From NCBI GenBank assembly GCA_023423045.1, contig JAFAGA010000083.1, positions 33,051 through 97,050 of the forward strand: a stretch of 64,000 nucleotides of DNA, written 5' to 3'. Origin of the DNA: Bacillota bacterium (lineage in GTDB: Bacteria; Bacillota; Clostridia; Lachnospirales; Lachnospiraceae). The first letter of the stretch is position 1. Every line of letters starts with the position of its first letter. Below are positions 15,668 to 24,163 of the stretch, piece after piece. Position numbers and translations under genes: made by a program. The notes under the pieces were generated by a model, which was not told the origin of the DNA, searched no databases, and was given only the letters and a program-made list of their open reading frames with translations.

Positions 15668-17223
15668 TCTTGATTCCTCCCATCCTTAAAATTAAATAAG
15701 GCTTTGTCATCAAACAGGATGACCTCTTCCACCTCTTGGATGAAGCTAACTTCATAATCTTCTCTATCTTCAAGTAAGGCTGCTGTAGCCTTTCTTAATT
15801 CATCCTCATTTAATGACTTCAAATCACAATAAGCCATTTTATACTTTCTCTGATCGTCACAAGTCCACCTTTTGTAATATTCACGAACAGTTGTTTTACT
15901 GTGGGCAATCGGATTTCTAATGCAATTAGATCCGCATTTTCCACATTTAATCCTTCCTGTAAAGCATGTTCTTCCCCTCGGCATAGAGGAGTAATCCCTT
16001 AACCAATTCTTCATCTTTCCGTTCGTAAAGCGGAACTCTATCCTATCATCGAAAACTAAGATCCTATCAATTTCCTTTTGAAATCGTTCTTCATCCAGCT
16101 CCTTTTCTCCCAATACATGCGCTGAAGCTGTCCGTAGTAAATCCTCATCGACCGGATGTAAATCACAGAATTTAATTCCCTTGGTTTCACGAGCATTGCA
16201 TACCCATCTCTTATATGAACCTCTTTCTGTTGTTTTACTGTGAGTTATGTTCCGGCGGCTACATTTGTATCCGCATTTACCACATTGGACCTTGCCAGTA
16301 AAGCAAGTAATCTGCTTGTTTTTATTTGATGCTGATTTGCCACGCTCCACGCGTGCTTTCTGCACTTCCTGGAACAACTCTTTACTAATAATCGGTTCGT
16401 GTGCTTCTTCCACCCGATACTTCGGTAGTTCTCCGTAATTCAGAGTTCTCTTTCGTATTTTAGGTGAGTAGCTTTTCTGCAACACCAGGTTTCCAATGTA
16501 AATCTCATTTTGGAGTATGTCTTTGATGGATGCCCTAGTTAATGGGTTTCCATTTATGCCTATTACCCCTTTCTTATTAAGTAGCTTAGGTAACTGTAGT
16601 GTTGAAATGCCTGCAAGATATTGCTCAAAGATAAACCTAACCGCTTGGGCTTCATCTGGAACAATTCGGTACTGACCTCCGTCCCATTCATAACCAAAGG
16701 CTCTGCTCGCTGAATGGGGTTCTCCTCTTTCAAACCCTTTTTTGATGGCCCATTTTATGTTCTCTGACATACTTCTGCTTTCTTCCTGTGCAAAAGATGC
16801 CAGAATGGTCAGCAATAGTTCTCCATCCCCACTCATGGAGCTGATATTTTCTCTTTCGAATCGTACTTCTACTCCAATATCTTTTAGGTGCCTAACTGTT
16901 TCCAATAGGTCAACAGTATTTCTTGCAAATCGGCTTATAGACTTTGTAAGAACAATGTCAATCTTTCCTGCATCGCAGTCTTTAACAAGACGATTAAAAT
17001 CGGCACGTTTCTCTGTGCTAGTACCAGTAATTCCTTCATCAGCATAAACACCCACATAGGTCCATTCCGGATTTTTTTGTATTAAAGTGCTATAGTAACT
17101 AATCTGTGCTGAAAGGGAATGTAGAAGCACTTCCGAATCTCTGGATACACGAGCATAAGCTGCGACCCTTTTCTTTAGTTGCATCTTCGGTATAGCTACT
17201 CCTATTTTGTTGATTTTACGCAT
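15652..17223 (-). CDS. Large serine recombinase with duplicated zinc-ribbon module
   Basis: 523 residues. The catalytic domain has YARVSRDS (nucleophile S27) and LTKSISRFARNTVDL. The Recombinase domain spans about 175-290. Instead of the usual zinc ribbon plus coiled coil, the C-terminal half holds two copies of a roughly 103-residue unit (307-409 and 420-522). Each begins CFTGK/R and CGKCG, continues through HSKTT and YKRW-C, and ends in a FDD...F-F-DGR/K strand. It is the first of two overlapping recombinase genes and may be an integrase partner or directionality component. ATG has GGAGT upstream. Confidence 0.92.
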   Translation of the reverse strand: MRKINKIGVAIPKMQLKKRVAAYARVSRDSEVLLHSLSAQISYYSTLIQKNPEWTYVGVYADEGITGTSTEKRADFNRLVKDCDAGKIDIVLTKSISRFARNTVDLLETVRHLKDIGVEVRFERENISSMSGDGELLLTILASFAQEESRSMSENIKWAIKKGFERGEPHSASRAFGYEWDGGQYRIVPDEAQAVRFIFEQYLAGISTLQLPKLLNKKGVIGINGNPLTRASIKDILQNEIYIGNLVLQKSYSPKIRKRTLNYGELPKYRVEEAHEPIISKELFQEVQKARVERGKSASNKNKQITCFTGKVQCGKCGYKCSRRNITHSKTTERGSYKRWVCNARETKGIKFCDLHPVDEDLLRTASAHVLGEKELDEERFQKEIDRILVFDDRIEFRFTNGKMKNWLRDYSSMPRGRTCFTGRIKCGKCGSNCIRNPIAHSKTTVREYYKRWTCDDQRKYKMAYCDLKSLNEDELRKATAALLEDREDYEVSFIQEVEEVILFDDKALFNFKDGRNQEWQRE

Positions 17224-17267
17224 AATATCGACTCCTTTCCAACACTATATATCACTCATAAAGCCTA

Positions 17268-17444
17268 CTAATTCAAGTGAATATCAGAGAATAATGTGCC
17301 GAAAATCGGTTGGTATTTCTCAAGCATTATTGTATCAAATTCATGATAGTCCTCTTTGGATATCACGCCTTTTTCTAGTATTAACCTAGCAAGACTCATT
17401 GTGGCCTGATATAGCTTTTCATTTCTAAATTGGTCTTTACTCAT
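17268..17444 (-). CDS. Small SHOCT-like protein in the recombinase operon
   Basis: 58 residues starting MSKDQFRNEK, with GGAGGTGG before the ATG. LARLILEKGVISKEDYHEFD is a typical SHOCT (short C-terminal oligomerisation) helix pair. The start overlaps the upstream HTH/zinc gene by eight bases, showing translational coupling. A longer frame from 17564 exists but lies inside that gene. Such tiny SHOCT proteins commonly precede large serine recombinases in clostridial prophages; the exact role, perhaps recombination directionality, is unknown. Confidence 0.7.
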   Translation of the reverse strand: MSKDQFRNEKLYQATMSLARLILEKGVISKEDYHEFDTIMLEKYQPIFGTLFSDIHLN

Positions 17445-17868
17445 CCTGACCACCTCCAAATCGATCTGCCACATAGCATTCATGACAACAATACTTCCTT
17501 CGGGAATTGCCATAGACCTTAAATTGCTTTTTACAGTGAGGACAGGTAAATTCATAAACAGCATTTCGCTTTACTTTATCTAGATTGTTGTTCCACCATT
17601 CCATTCTGCACTTATCTGAGCAGAACTTTTTTTCCTTCCGTCCTTGCTTCTGTTCTACAGAAACACCGCATTGCTTGCAATAATAAATGGCATCGGCTAC
17701 TTGCACTAGCGTTTTTGGTATATCCGCTGTTGCCTTTCCTGTCAGATTGTTTCTTCTACAAAAAGACTTTACTGTATTCTCTGAAATACCAAGCACTTGA
17801 GCAACCTTGATATATCCATACCCTTCAGCACGTAATTTTGCAATTTGTAATTTCTGTTCTTTCGTCAT
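17437..17868 (-). CDS. Small HTH plus zinc-finger regulator at the head of the recombinase operon
   Basis: 143 residues. An N-terminal HTH of sigma-region-4/resolvase type (about 5-42: EGYGYIKVAQVLGISENTVK) is followed by two treble-clef-like CxxC pairs (YYCKQCG...KFCSDKCR and FTCPHCKK...YCCHECY). This architecture suggests a DNA-binding regulator or recombination accessory factor. It is the first gene of the leftward operon and has GGAGGTG before ATG. It is preceded at 17903-17942 by one of four copies of a shared 40 bp control motif, tying its expression to the early phage operons. Confidence 0.75.
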   Translation of the reverse strand: MTKEQKLQIAKLRAEGYGYIKVAQVLGISENTVKSFCRRNNLTGKATADIPKTLVQVADAIYYCKQCGVSVEQKQGRKEKKFCSDKCRMEWWNNNLDKVKRNAVYEFTCPHCKKQFKVYGNSRRKYCCHECYVADRFGGGQDE

Positions 17869-17902
17869 TGAAATTGCACCTCCAATCGTTGAGGAATTAC
17901 CC

Positions 17903-17942
17903 CTCTAACTTCCTAAGGACAGAAATCATCGATTTGGACGGA
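17903..17942 (-). promoter_or_regulatory. 40 bp control motif, copy 1
   Basis: Read toward the recombinase operon: TCCGTCCAAA, eight bases, then TTCTGTCCTTAGGAAGTTAG with AG after it. The start codon lies 35 bases downstream. Three more copies occur at 49593-49632, 49700-49739 and 49771-49810, with identical internal spacing. Confidence 0.75.
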
Positions 17943-17998
17943 TATTTTATATAAAGATTTAGCAAAGCAAGTAAATGACGAACATTGGCATCTGAATA

Positions 17999-18027
17999 TT
18001 GATAGTTGGTAAAAGAAGTTATATAAT
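17999..18027 (+). promoter_or_regulatory. Promoter of the HNH-like accessory gene
   Basis: TTGATA (17999-18004) and TATAAT (18022-18027) with a 17-base spacer, 28 bases before the start codon. Confidence 0.7.
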
Positions 18028-18054
18028 TTATGGAAAAGACAAAGGAGTCAAAGA

Positions 18055-18798
18055 ATGCGTAAGAGAAACTGTCTGTTTTGTTGTTCAGGTGATAATGAAT
18101 TGAGTAAAGAACACGTAATTGCTCAATGGCTACTTAACGAAGTTGGAATATATGACAACATTTTAAAAATGTACCATATAAACACATACGGTATGCTGAA
18201 ATCCGAAAGAATGCAAGTATTTAATAAACTTGTAAATGGATTGGTTTGTGAAAAATGTAATAATGGTTGGATGTCAAATTTGGAAGGTGAAAACAAGGAA
18301 ACTATAATTAGCTTTATGAACCTAGATAGTTTAGACCAAATTCACCATGCAATCGAATTTATTAGTAAAAACCATATGATGTTGGCAAAATGGATTTTTA
18401 AAAATGCAATTCTTTTTAATTATACGGTGAATTATAGAAAAATTGTTCCGCGTAAGCATTTTATAAATTTATATAATGGAATATTACCAGATGATGTATT
18501 TATAGATATTGGTTTTGTTAAAGAATATGAAAATGATTTCAACTGGTCAATGGGACAAAACATATTTGCCATCAGACCTCAAAATATTGAAGACTATGAT
18601 TTTAGTCAAAATTACAAAATTTCATTTCAATTTAGGCATTTATTAGTTAAGGTAATAAGGTATCGCAGCTATCATAATCTTTATTATAAAAACGAAGGCG
18701 CTATATCCTTATATCCGCATTTTGGATTAAAAGAGGATTTTAAGTATTTCAATGACTTGGTTGAATTTGATGCACATGGTGCTATACAAGTATATTAG
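18055..18798 (+). CDS. HNH-like/zinc-finger hypothetical protein, phage accessory gene
   Basis: 247 residues. The N-terminus carries CLFCCSGDNELSKEHVIAQW and, about 50 residues on, CEKCNNGWMS. The paired CxxC with H-V-I between them resembles the HNH-endonuclease zinc fold of uncharacterised bacterial proteins. The rest is helical and unrecognised. It has its own promoter, AAAGGAG and terminator, and lies opposite to all nearby phage genes. This is the arrangement of a moron: a lysogenically expressed cargo gene. An anti-phage or regulatory role is plausible but not shown. Confidence 0.65.
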   Translation: MRKRNCLFCCSGDNELSKEHVIAQWLLNEVGIYDNILKMYHINTYGMLKSERMQVFNKLVNGLVCEKCNNGWMSNLEGENKETIISFMNLDSLDQIHHAIEFISKNHMMLAKWIFKNAILFNYTVNYRKIVPRKHFINLYNGILPDDVFIDIGFVKEYENDFNWSMGQNIFAIRPQNIEDYDFSQNYKISFQFRHLLVKVIRYRSYHNLYYKNEGAISLYPHFGLKEDFKYFNDLVEFDAHGAIQVY

Positions 18799-18805
18799 AT
18801 TTATA

Positions 18806-18840
18806 AACTACCAGCTATCAGTATTTCTGGTAGTTTTTTA
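18806..18840 (+). terminator. Terminator of the HNH-like gene
   Basis: AACTACCAG (18806-18814) pairs with CTGGTAGTT (18827-18835), followed by TTTTTA. Confidence 0.85.
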
Positions 18841-18893
18841 TAGTACTAAAAATATAATTTGGTATGAAAAGATATTTTAAAAAGAACTCATCA

Positions 18894-18934
18894 CAAAAAA
18901 ATAGCCGCCAAGTGAAATTAATCACCGAGCGGCT
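18894..18934 (-). terminator. Terminator of the late (lysis) operon
   Basis: On the minus strand GCCGCTCGGTGA pairs with TCACTTGGCGGC with one mismatch, followed by ATTTTTTT. It is 12 bases past the endolysin stop. Confidence 0.85.
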
Positions 18935-18945
18935 TTAACAGTTAA

Positions 18946-19650
18946 TTATTCTTTTTTGATAAATGCATCGGTAAATCCGGCTGCCTTAACCTTGGAAAGT
19001 ACGGCTTCAGCATTAGATTTTGAAGCAAATGCACCTACCTGTACCCTATAATATTTCTTATTTTCTTTCTCTTCTTCTGCCTGCAGTCCCTCTTTTACTG
19101 CATTTCTAAAGGAGTCCATGGTTTCACCATGCCTTGGAAACCAGTGCATTACATCTGCATGGTTACTGGATATACCAAGTTTATAGCCTTCACTGTGACA
19201 GATGATATTGTTTTCATTTAGACCATACAACTTGCAAAGATACACGCAAAGTTCAACAGCTTCATTAAATACCTTACTGAAGTATGACCTATCGGTTAAG
19301 TTATCCTCACATATCTCAAAACTGATATGTGTGTCATTGGCAGAGCCTTTCCATCCACTACTACAATGCCACCCGCGGTGGTTCCAAGGCAATGTTTGGT
19401 AGGTAGCTATCGAACCATCCGCCAACTTGCCAATAAAGGCATGAACGCATACCTGCTTTCCACCTGGCTTATCTTGGTTCCAGTGGTTATTGTATTGGCT
19501 CTTACCGAGGAGTCCGTCATCAGGGCCAACATAACGTTTCAGCCATGAATTACTAGCACCAGTGGAATGTACCATAATTCCTTTGGGTGTTATGGTTTTG
19601 GCTGCTTTGTAACAGGCATTTTTCGTAAATATCAATTTATACAAATTCAA
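18946..19650 (-). CDS. Endolysin: Amidase_2/PGRP N-acetylmuramoyl-L-alanine amidase with SPOR domain
   Basis: 234 residues from TTG 19650, chosen because GAGGTG lies seven bases before it; a GTG at 19659 overlaps that site. The zinc amidase domain (about 20-170) has IMVHSTGASN, WHCSSGWKG, HISFEICED and HADVMHWFP. A SPOR domain (about 190-234: YYRVQVGAFASKSNAEAVL) at the C-terminus binds denuded peptidoglycan. It cleaves the host wall at the end of the lytic cycle. Last gene of the late operon, after holin and fibre genes, with a strong terminator behind it. Confidence 0.93.
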   Translation of the reverse strand: MNLYKLIFTKNACYKAAKTITPKGIMVHSTGASNSWLKRYVGPDDGLLGKSQYNNHWNQDKPGGKQVCVHAFIGKLADGSIATYQTLPWNHRGWHCSSGWKGSANDTHISFEICEDNLTDRSYFSKVFNEAVELCVYLCKLYGLNENNIICHSEGYKLGISSNHADVMHWFPRHGETMDSFRNAVKEGLQAEEEKENKKYYRVQVGAFASKSNAEAVLSKVKAAGFTDAFIKKE

Positions 19651-19668
19651 TATTATCACCTCATATTT

Positions 19669-21180
19669 TTAATTGGCTGGTAGGGTTGATGGGTACAGAT
19701 GATAAGTAAATTTCAAATCGCAATAAGCACTAGCCGAAGTACCATCACTTCCCATACTGATATACAGCCCATAACCGGAAGGTACTCGGCCCTGACGCAT
19801 TTGAATATCAGTATGCAACCCTGCATTTGAACTTTCAGCACCGATAGGTGTGCTGCGTGATATTCTGGTAAAGTTCACTTCATCGTTTGAGATATATAGG
19901 TCTAGTTCTTTTTCACTTGTATCCGATTGACGGCAAAGAGTAACTAAATGACAATCATAAGCCGTCGGATAAAGCAATCCGCCCTGTCCTCCTATAATCA
20001 CGCTACCAATAGGTAATAATGTTTGTAAAGGTCCTCGAACACTATTAATACCGCCTGCTCCGGTAGTATTACCGCTAAGGACATATCTTAAATAGCTTGC
20101 TCTGGTGAATGCATTGATCGTAGCTGTTGCGGTAGAGGTAAGCGTCAATGTTGACGTCGCATTTTCTGCTCTTTCCAATAAGAATAGACTCTCACCGGAA
20201 GGAATGGTTATATCACCGATGGAGAAAATCCGACTCGTCCAATAAGCTGCACAAGCCGGATTTGGTGATGTTCCTGATCCATAAACAATATTCGCTACAT
20301 CTTGGATGCCCCTTATAGCTTCTGCAAGTTTCTTTACTGTATTGCGAAGGGTGCCTTGGTTTAGTACCTGTACATTGTTTGTAGCAGGACTACCCAAAGA
20401 CGTAACAAAGGTATATGTTACCGTGCCGATTACTACGTTGTTTCCGCTATTTATACTCGTAAAAGTGATAGCCCCTCTTCGGCTAATTAAATCCGGTGCA
20501 GTAGCAGTTTCTATCGGATGCAAATGGTTCAGAATAATACCAGTCCGAGTATATAGTGTGTCACGCATTTCTTCAATTAGACCGTGCGTAGTGTTAAGCA
20601 AATTATAGTTATCATTTAAAAGACCGTGTGTGGTATTTAATACTGTATAGTTATCCTCTAATAAACCATGCGTCGTGTTCAAAATAACATAGGTATCATT
20701 TAAAAGATCATGTGTGGTGTTTAGTAAATCATAATTGTTATTTAGCAAGTTATAAATTAGATTGAGTAAACTATTTATTTCAACAACATCTAATTCAGCT
20801 AATGCTGATAGCACTTGATTCAGCCACTCCTGTGCAGGAGGTTCTGGTGGCTCGACAATTCCATCTAAAAGGGCATCCTCAACTATGGTTAATATTCGAA
20901 CGCTTTTTCCAACCACATCACCGTAAGTAACCCTTATTTCCAACCGTCCAACACCGACAAGCAGTGTATCTGTAGCACTAGGCGACCATGTAAGAACCCC
21001 ATCCATGTAGTTCGTTACAACCGGATAGGCAACTCCATCAGGCCTACTATAAATCGCATTTAAGGATGCTCCAGGGTATCTATCTTCCAATAAGCTAGAT
21101 ACATCAAATTCAATATTTCTATAGTGGTGCTCACCGCGCCGACCAATGAACACCGTTGCTACTTTCGTTAAATCAATCAT
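19669..21180 (-). CDS. Tail fibre/baseplate protein with 14-residue repeats
   Basis: 503 residues. The N-terminal 100 residues resemble a BppU-like baseplate attachment domain. From about 140 to 205 it has five to six tandem 14-residue repeats of the type NNYDLLNTTHDLLN, encoded by 42 bp DNA repeats at about 20580-20750, suggesting a trimeric coiled or helical shaft. The C-terminal 300 residues are beta-rich and include glycine/serine/threonine-rich stretches, as in receptor-binding heads. The start overlaps the holin stop by one base. Host recognition is the likely role. Confidence 0.75.
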   Translation of the reverse strand: MIDLTKVATVFIGRRGEHHYRNIEFDVSSLLEDRYPGASLNAIYSRPDGVAYPVVTNYMDGVLTWSPSATDTLLVGVGRLEIRVTYGDVVGKSVRILTIVEDALLDGIVEPPEPPAQEWLNQVLSALAELDVVEINSLLNLIYNLLNNNYDLLNTTHDLLNDTYVILNTTHGLLEDNYTVLNTTHGLLNDNYNLLNTTHGLIEEMRDTLYTRTGIILNHLHPIETATAPDLISRRGAITFTSINSGNNVVIGTVTYTFVTSLGSPATNNVQVLNQGTLRNTVKKLAEAIRGIQDVANIVYGSGTSPNPACAAYWTSRIFSIGDITIPSGESLFLLERAENATSTLTLTSTATATINAFTRASYLRYVLSGNTTGAGGINSVRGPLQTLLPIGSVIIGGQGGLLYPTAYDCHLVTLCRQSDTSEKELDLYISNDEVNFTRISRSTPIGAESSNAGLHTDIQMRQGRVPSGYGLYISMGSDGTSASAYCDLKFTYHLYPSTLPAN

Positions 21181-21617
21181 TATTTATCCTCCCGCGAACC
21201 GTCCTCTTCTCGGTTATGCAGTTGTTTTAGTACATCCTTAAGTTTTTCTGGGATAGGTAATCCGATGTGAGTTGCATTTTCGAGGATAGAAATTCCTTCA
21301 TTACTTAGGTAAAAGAAAATCACTGCTGTACGCAGAACATTTACTTCTGCATTACCTACAACCCCTAAAACATTTGTATCGAGCACATGCGCCACACCTA
21401 CCAATACAAAAATAAGCACCTTTTTAAAGATGCCTTTTGCTCCAATTCTACTACACAAGCTTTTATCAATGATTGCACATAACACGCCCGTTATATAATC
21501 AATCGCAACAAAGGTGATGAGCGCATAGAGAAAGCCATCAAAGCCACCGAGAAACCAACCAACAAACCCTCCAGCAACTGTCAATGCGGCTTGTATCTTG
21601 TTCCATATCTCTTTCAT
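21180..21617 (-). CDS. Phage holin (toxin secretion/lysis holin family)
   Basis: 145 residues. Hydrophobic segments lie at about 12-45 and 65-85, with the family signature VAIDYITGVLCAIIDKSL and GVAHVLDTN. Residues IFFYLSNEGISILENA complete the third segment. The C-terminus is charged (HNREEDGSREDK). Membrane pore former that times release of the endolysin. GGAGG precedes ATG. Confidence 0.92.
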   Translation of the reverse strand: MKEIWNKIQAALTVAGGFVGWFLGGFDGFLYALITFVAIDYITGVLCAIIDKSLCSRIGAKGIFKKVLIFVLVGVAHVLDTNVLGVVGNAEVNVLRTAVIFFYLSNEGISILENATHIGLPIPEKLKDVLKQLHNREEDGSREDK

Positions 21618-21648
21618 TCTCTAATCCTCCAATCATATTTTTGCATAC

Positions 21649-21677
21649 AAAAAGCGCCCCTGGTTATCAAGAGCGCT
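21649..21677 (-). terminator. Weak terminator between structural and lysis genes
   Basis: AGCGC (21653-21657) and GCGCT (21673-21677) pair. Read leftward the stem is followed by TTTTTG. The short stem suggests partial termination before the holin. Confidence 0.5.
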
Positions 21678-21683
21678 ATAACA

Positions 21684-24152
21684 TTATAGTATCAGTATCA
21701 ATTCTTGTAGCTGTGTCATTACATCTGCCTTTGGTCTTCCTATACCAAAAGGTATCCATTCTACTGGTGGTATGTCAAAAGTAGATGCATCATCAAATCC
21801 ATTAATTTTAGTGATAACCGGTTCAAGTGCAGCGCGAAGCTCTTCTATGTGTTGTGGCCACCTTTCTATTGTGGTTTTTGAAGAAATGATTTCTTCTCCC
21901 CATACAATCGGAGGCAGACAGTGGAATTCACGAATGGTATTAACAGCCGTACGAAGAGCATTAATATGCATAGCCTTAACAGAGGTTACATTTGCAGTAA
22001 TTGTCTCAAAAGGTGATGGCTGAATATTGAATGTTTTTACAATCTCTGCACTTGATGTCATTAAGTCACTATCCAAGCATCGGATTGTCACTGTATGGTT
22101 TCCATAAGATAATGTTTCTGCTTGAAATACGGTTTTTGTGTTATCTCCGAGATAGCCATTAGTAGAGAACATCTCAGGATTATTAACACTGCTATACCAC
22201 GCACCCGAGTTAAGTCTTACTTCAACAATCTGCGTCTGACCATCCGGCTCTATACCCGTTGTGATCATAAATCGTGGTGTTCTATTGAATGTTGTTCTGC
22301 CAGATATTGGGCATTCGATTTTAGGTGCTGTGGGAGGACTGTTTTTCCTAACTATATTACTAGTTACATAAGCAGAAACTGCATCGAGTGTATCTGTAAC
22401 ACTGATACGATATCTTGTTGATGTACCAGGCAAATTTGATGCTTCCGCTACGTAAGTACCAGATGTTTCACTAGATGCAATCGTTGCCAATGTTTCGTAT
22501 GATGACCATGGTGGATTACCCATAAATGAAGTACTGCGTTGAATTACATAATGTTTGATTGGACTGGTACCAGGTAGCGTTCCACTCCAATTTATTGCTA
22601 CAGTTGGAGTTTCATATAAAGTCGGCGAAACCGTTAAGATCGAAGGCGGTGTTGGTAGAATATTTTTACGAACACTGTTTGCTGAGGTCTTCCAATTAGA
22701 ATAATAATTACTACCTGCTGTTCCTAGTGTGCGAATTCTGAACCTTCGATAATACCCACGTGTTGATGGAGGAGACGCGCTCGTTGATCCACTATTTCCA
22801 GCGGTCATAACTGTTTTAAGTGGACTCCACACACCCCAAGTACTATCATCACTAGAATCGCTGTACTCCAGCTCATAACCTATAATTGCATTGCCAGCTC
22901 CCGCAGTAGCCCCATTCCAAGAAAGCGTAATACTTCCTTCAGCTACAGTGGTACTTAAAGAAAATACGGTCGGTTCACCACAAGCTGTAATATTGCAGTA
23001 AATACTGTTACTGATTTTCTCTGTTGAAATAGCCCCGAGAACATCAACGGTTCTAATGCGAAACTGCGTATAGGTTCCTGAAACATTAGTTACTACGGGA
23101 TTATAACTACCACTACTGGCATTAAGATTAAGTGTTATGAGTCCATCCCATTCACTCCATGTATTGTTATCAGTGGATGTTCGGCTTGAAATCTGATAGC
23201 CTTTAATTGCACTTGTTCCTCCTGCTGCTCCAGACCATGTTAGTGTTATAGTCTCATTGCTGTGAATTTCCGGTGAGGCTATTGCTGTTGTAGGAGCAGA
23301 TGGCAGCGTATTCTTCCTAACAGTATTTGATGAGACCTTCCACCCCGAGTAATAGGAACTACCTGCAGTACCACGTGTACGGATACGAAATCTTCTAAAG
23401 TTTCCTCTGATAGATGGAGGAGAAACTGACAAACTTCCACTAGTAGCAGTAGAATTTAAAATAGTAAGCGCTGTCCAACTCCCCCATGTAGAGTTATTTG
23501 TCGAATCACTGTACTGAATTTCATAGGCTGATATATCATTATTTGCTCCAGACTTTGCACCGCTCCAGGATAGGGTTACATTACCCTCTGCCAGTGTACT
23601 ACTAAGTGAACAAGACGTTGCTGCACTAGCTGCAGTCGTACGGCTTTCCCAGTTAATTGTTAGTACAATCTTTGTAAGGTCATTTCTTCCCTTAAATGAC
23701 ATGTAGTGAGTTGTGCTAGACCCTGCATCAATAAAAAGGCAATTACTAGCTCCACTTCCTATGGAATCAATTAATGCCGTTGAAATATTTATAATTTTAT
23801 CACCCTGCCCTGCAGAGATATCATAATTGTAGGCAGAACTTACTTTGGTTGGACGGGGAGCATTTATATTGGTTGAAGAGCTCAAAGACGGGATACCAGT
23901 TTGGTTCCCAGCATAAAGCGTCATCGTGCGCTCGCTACCCCAGGCACCAGCTCCTGTTCGTGTAAGTGCAAGGGACGCACTTGTCGGGTAATAGTCCTGG
24001 TATTGATTTCGTATAGATGTCAGATTAAATATCATAACACCGACGCATTGACCTAAATCTTCAAATACCCCTTGCCTTATATCTTGCGTAGTGCCTGGAA
24101 TATATCTCCCATCACGCCAAGTACATGCATTTGTAGCTTGGTAATTTGCCAT
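21684..24152 (-). CDS. Tail fibre protein with four fibronectin type III-like repeats
   Basis: 822 residues. The N-terminal domain (1-170; AWGSERTMTLYAGNQTG) resembles a DNRLRE-type beta domain. Then come four FN3-like modules of about 100 residues: A1 (180-282), B1 (290-390), A2 (395-500), B2 (503-603). A modules share WSGA-SGA-N, YSDSTNNSTWG and RRFRIRTRGTAG; B modules share YQ/VIQRSTS-type strands and TRYRI/TQFRI. The C-terminal 200 residues hold another beta domain and a helical tail. Probably part of the tail tip adhesion apparatus. ATG follows GAGGTG. Confidence 0.8.
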   Translation of the reverse strand: MANYQATNACTWRDGRYIPGTTQDIRQGVFEDLGQCVGVMIFNLTSIRNQYQDYYPTSASLALTRTGAGAWGSERTMTLYAGNQTGIPSLSSSTNINAPRPTKVSSAYNYDISAGQGDKIINISTALIDSIGSGASNCLFIDAGSSTTHYMSFKGRNDLTKIVLTINWESRTTAASAATSCSLSSTLAEGNVTLSWSGAKSGANNDISAYEIQYSDSTNNSTWGSWTALTILNSTATSGSLSVSPPSIRGNFRRFRIRTRGTAGSSYYSGWKVSSNTVRKNTLPSAPTTAIASPEIHSNETITLTWSGAAGGTSAIKGYQISSRTSTDNNTWSEWDGLITLNLNASSGSYNPVVTNVSGTYTQFRIRTVDVLGAISTEKISNSIYCNITACGEPTVFSLSTTVAEGSITLSWNGATAGAGNAIIGYELEYSDSSDDSTWGVWSPLKTVMTAGNSGSTSASPPSTRGYYRRFRIRTLGTAGSNYYSNWKTSANSVRKNILPTPPSILTVSPTLYETPTVAINWSGTLPGTSPIKHYVIQRSTSFMGNPPWSSYETLATIASSETSGTYVAEASNLPGTSTRYRISVTDTLDAVSAYVTSNIVRKNSPPTAPKIECPISGRTTFNRTPRFMITTGIEPDGQTQIVEVRLNSGAWYSSVNNPEMFSTNGYLGDNTKTVFQAETLSYGNHTVTIRCLDSDLMTSSAEIVKTFNIQPSPFETITANVTSVKAMHINALRTAVNTIREFHCLPPIVWGEEIISSKTTIERWPQHIEELRAALEPVITKINGFDDASTFDIPPVEWIPFGIGRPKADVMTQLQELILIL

Positions 24153-24163
24153 TCTTACTCACC

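Noticed and set aside
20575..20760. Possible CRISPR-like array of 42 bp units
   Set aside because: The units are contiguous in-frame repeats inside a fibre gene, with no distinct spacers or cas genes.
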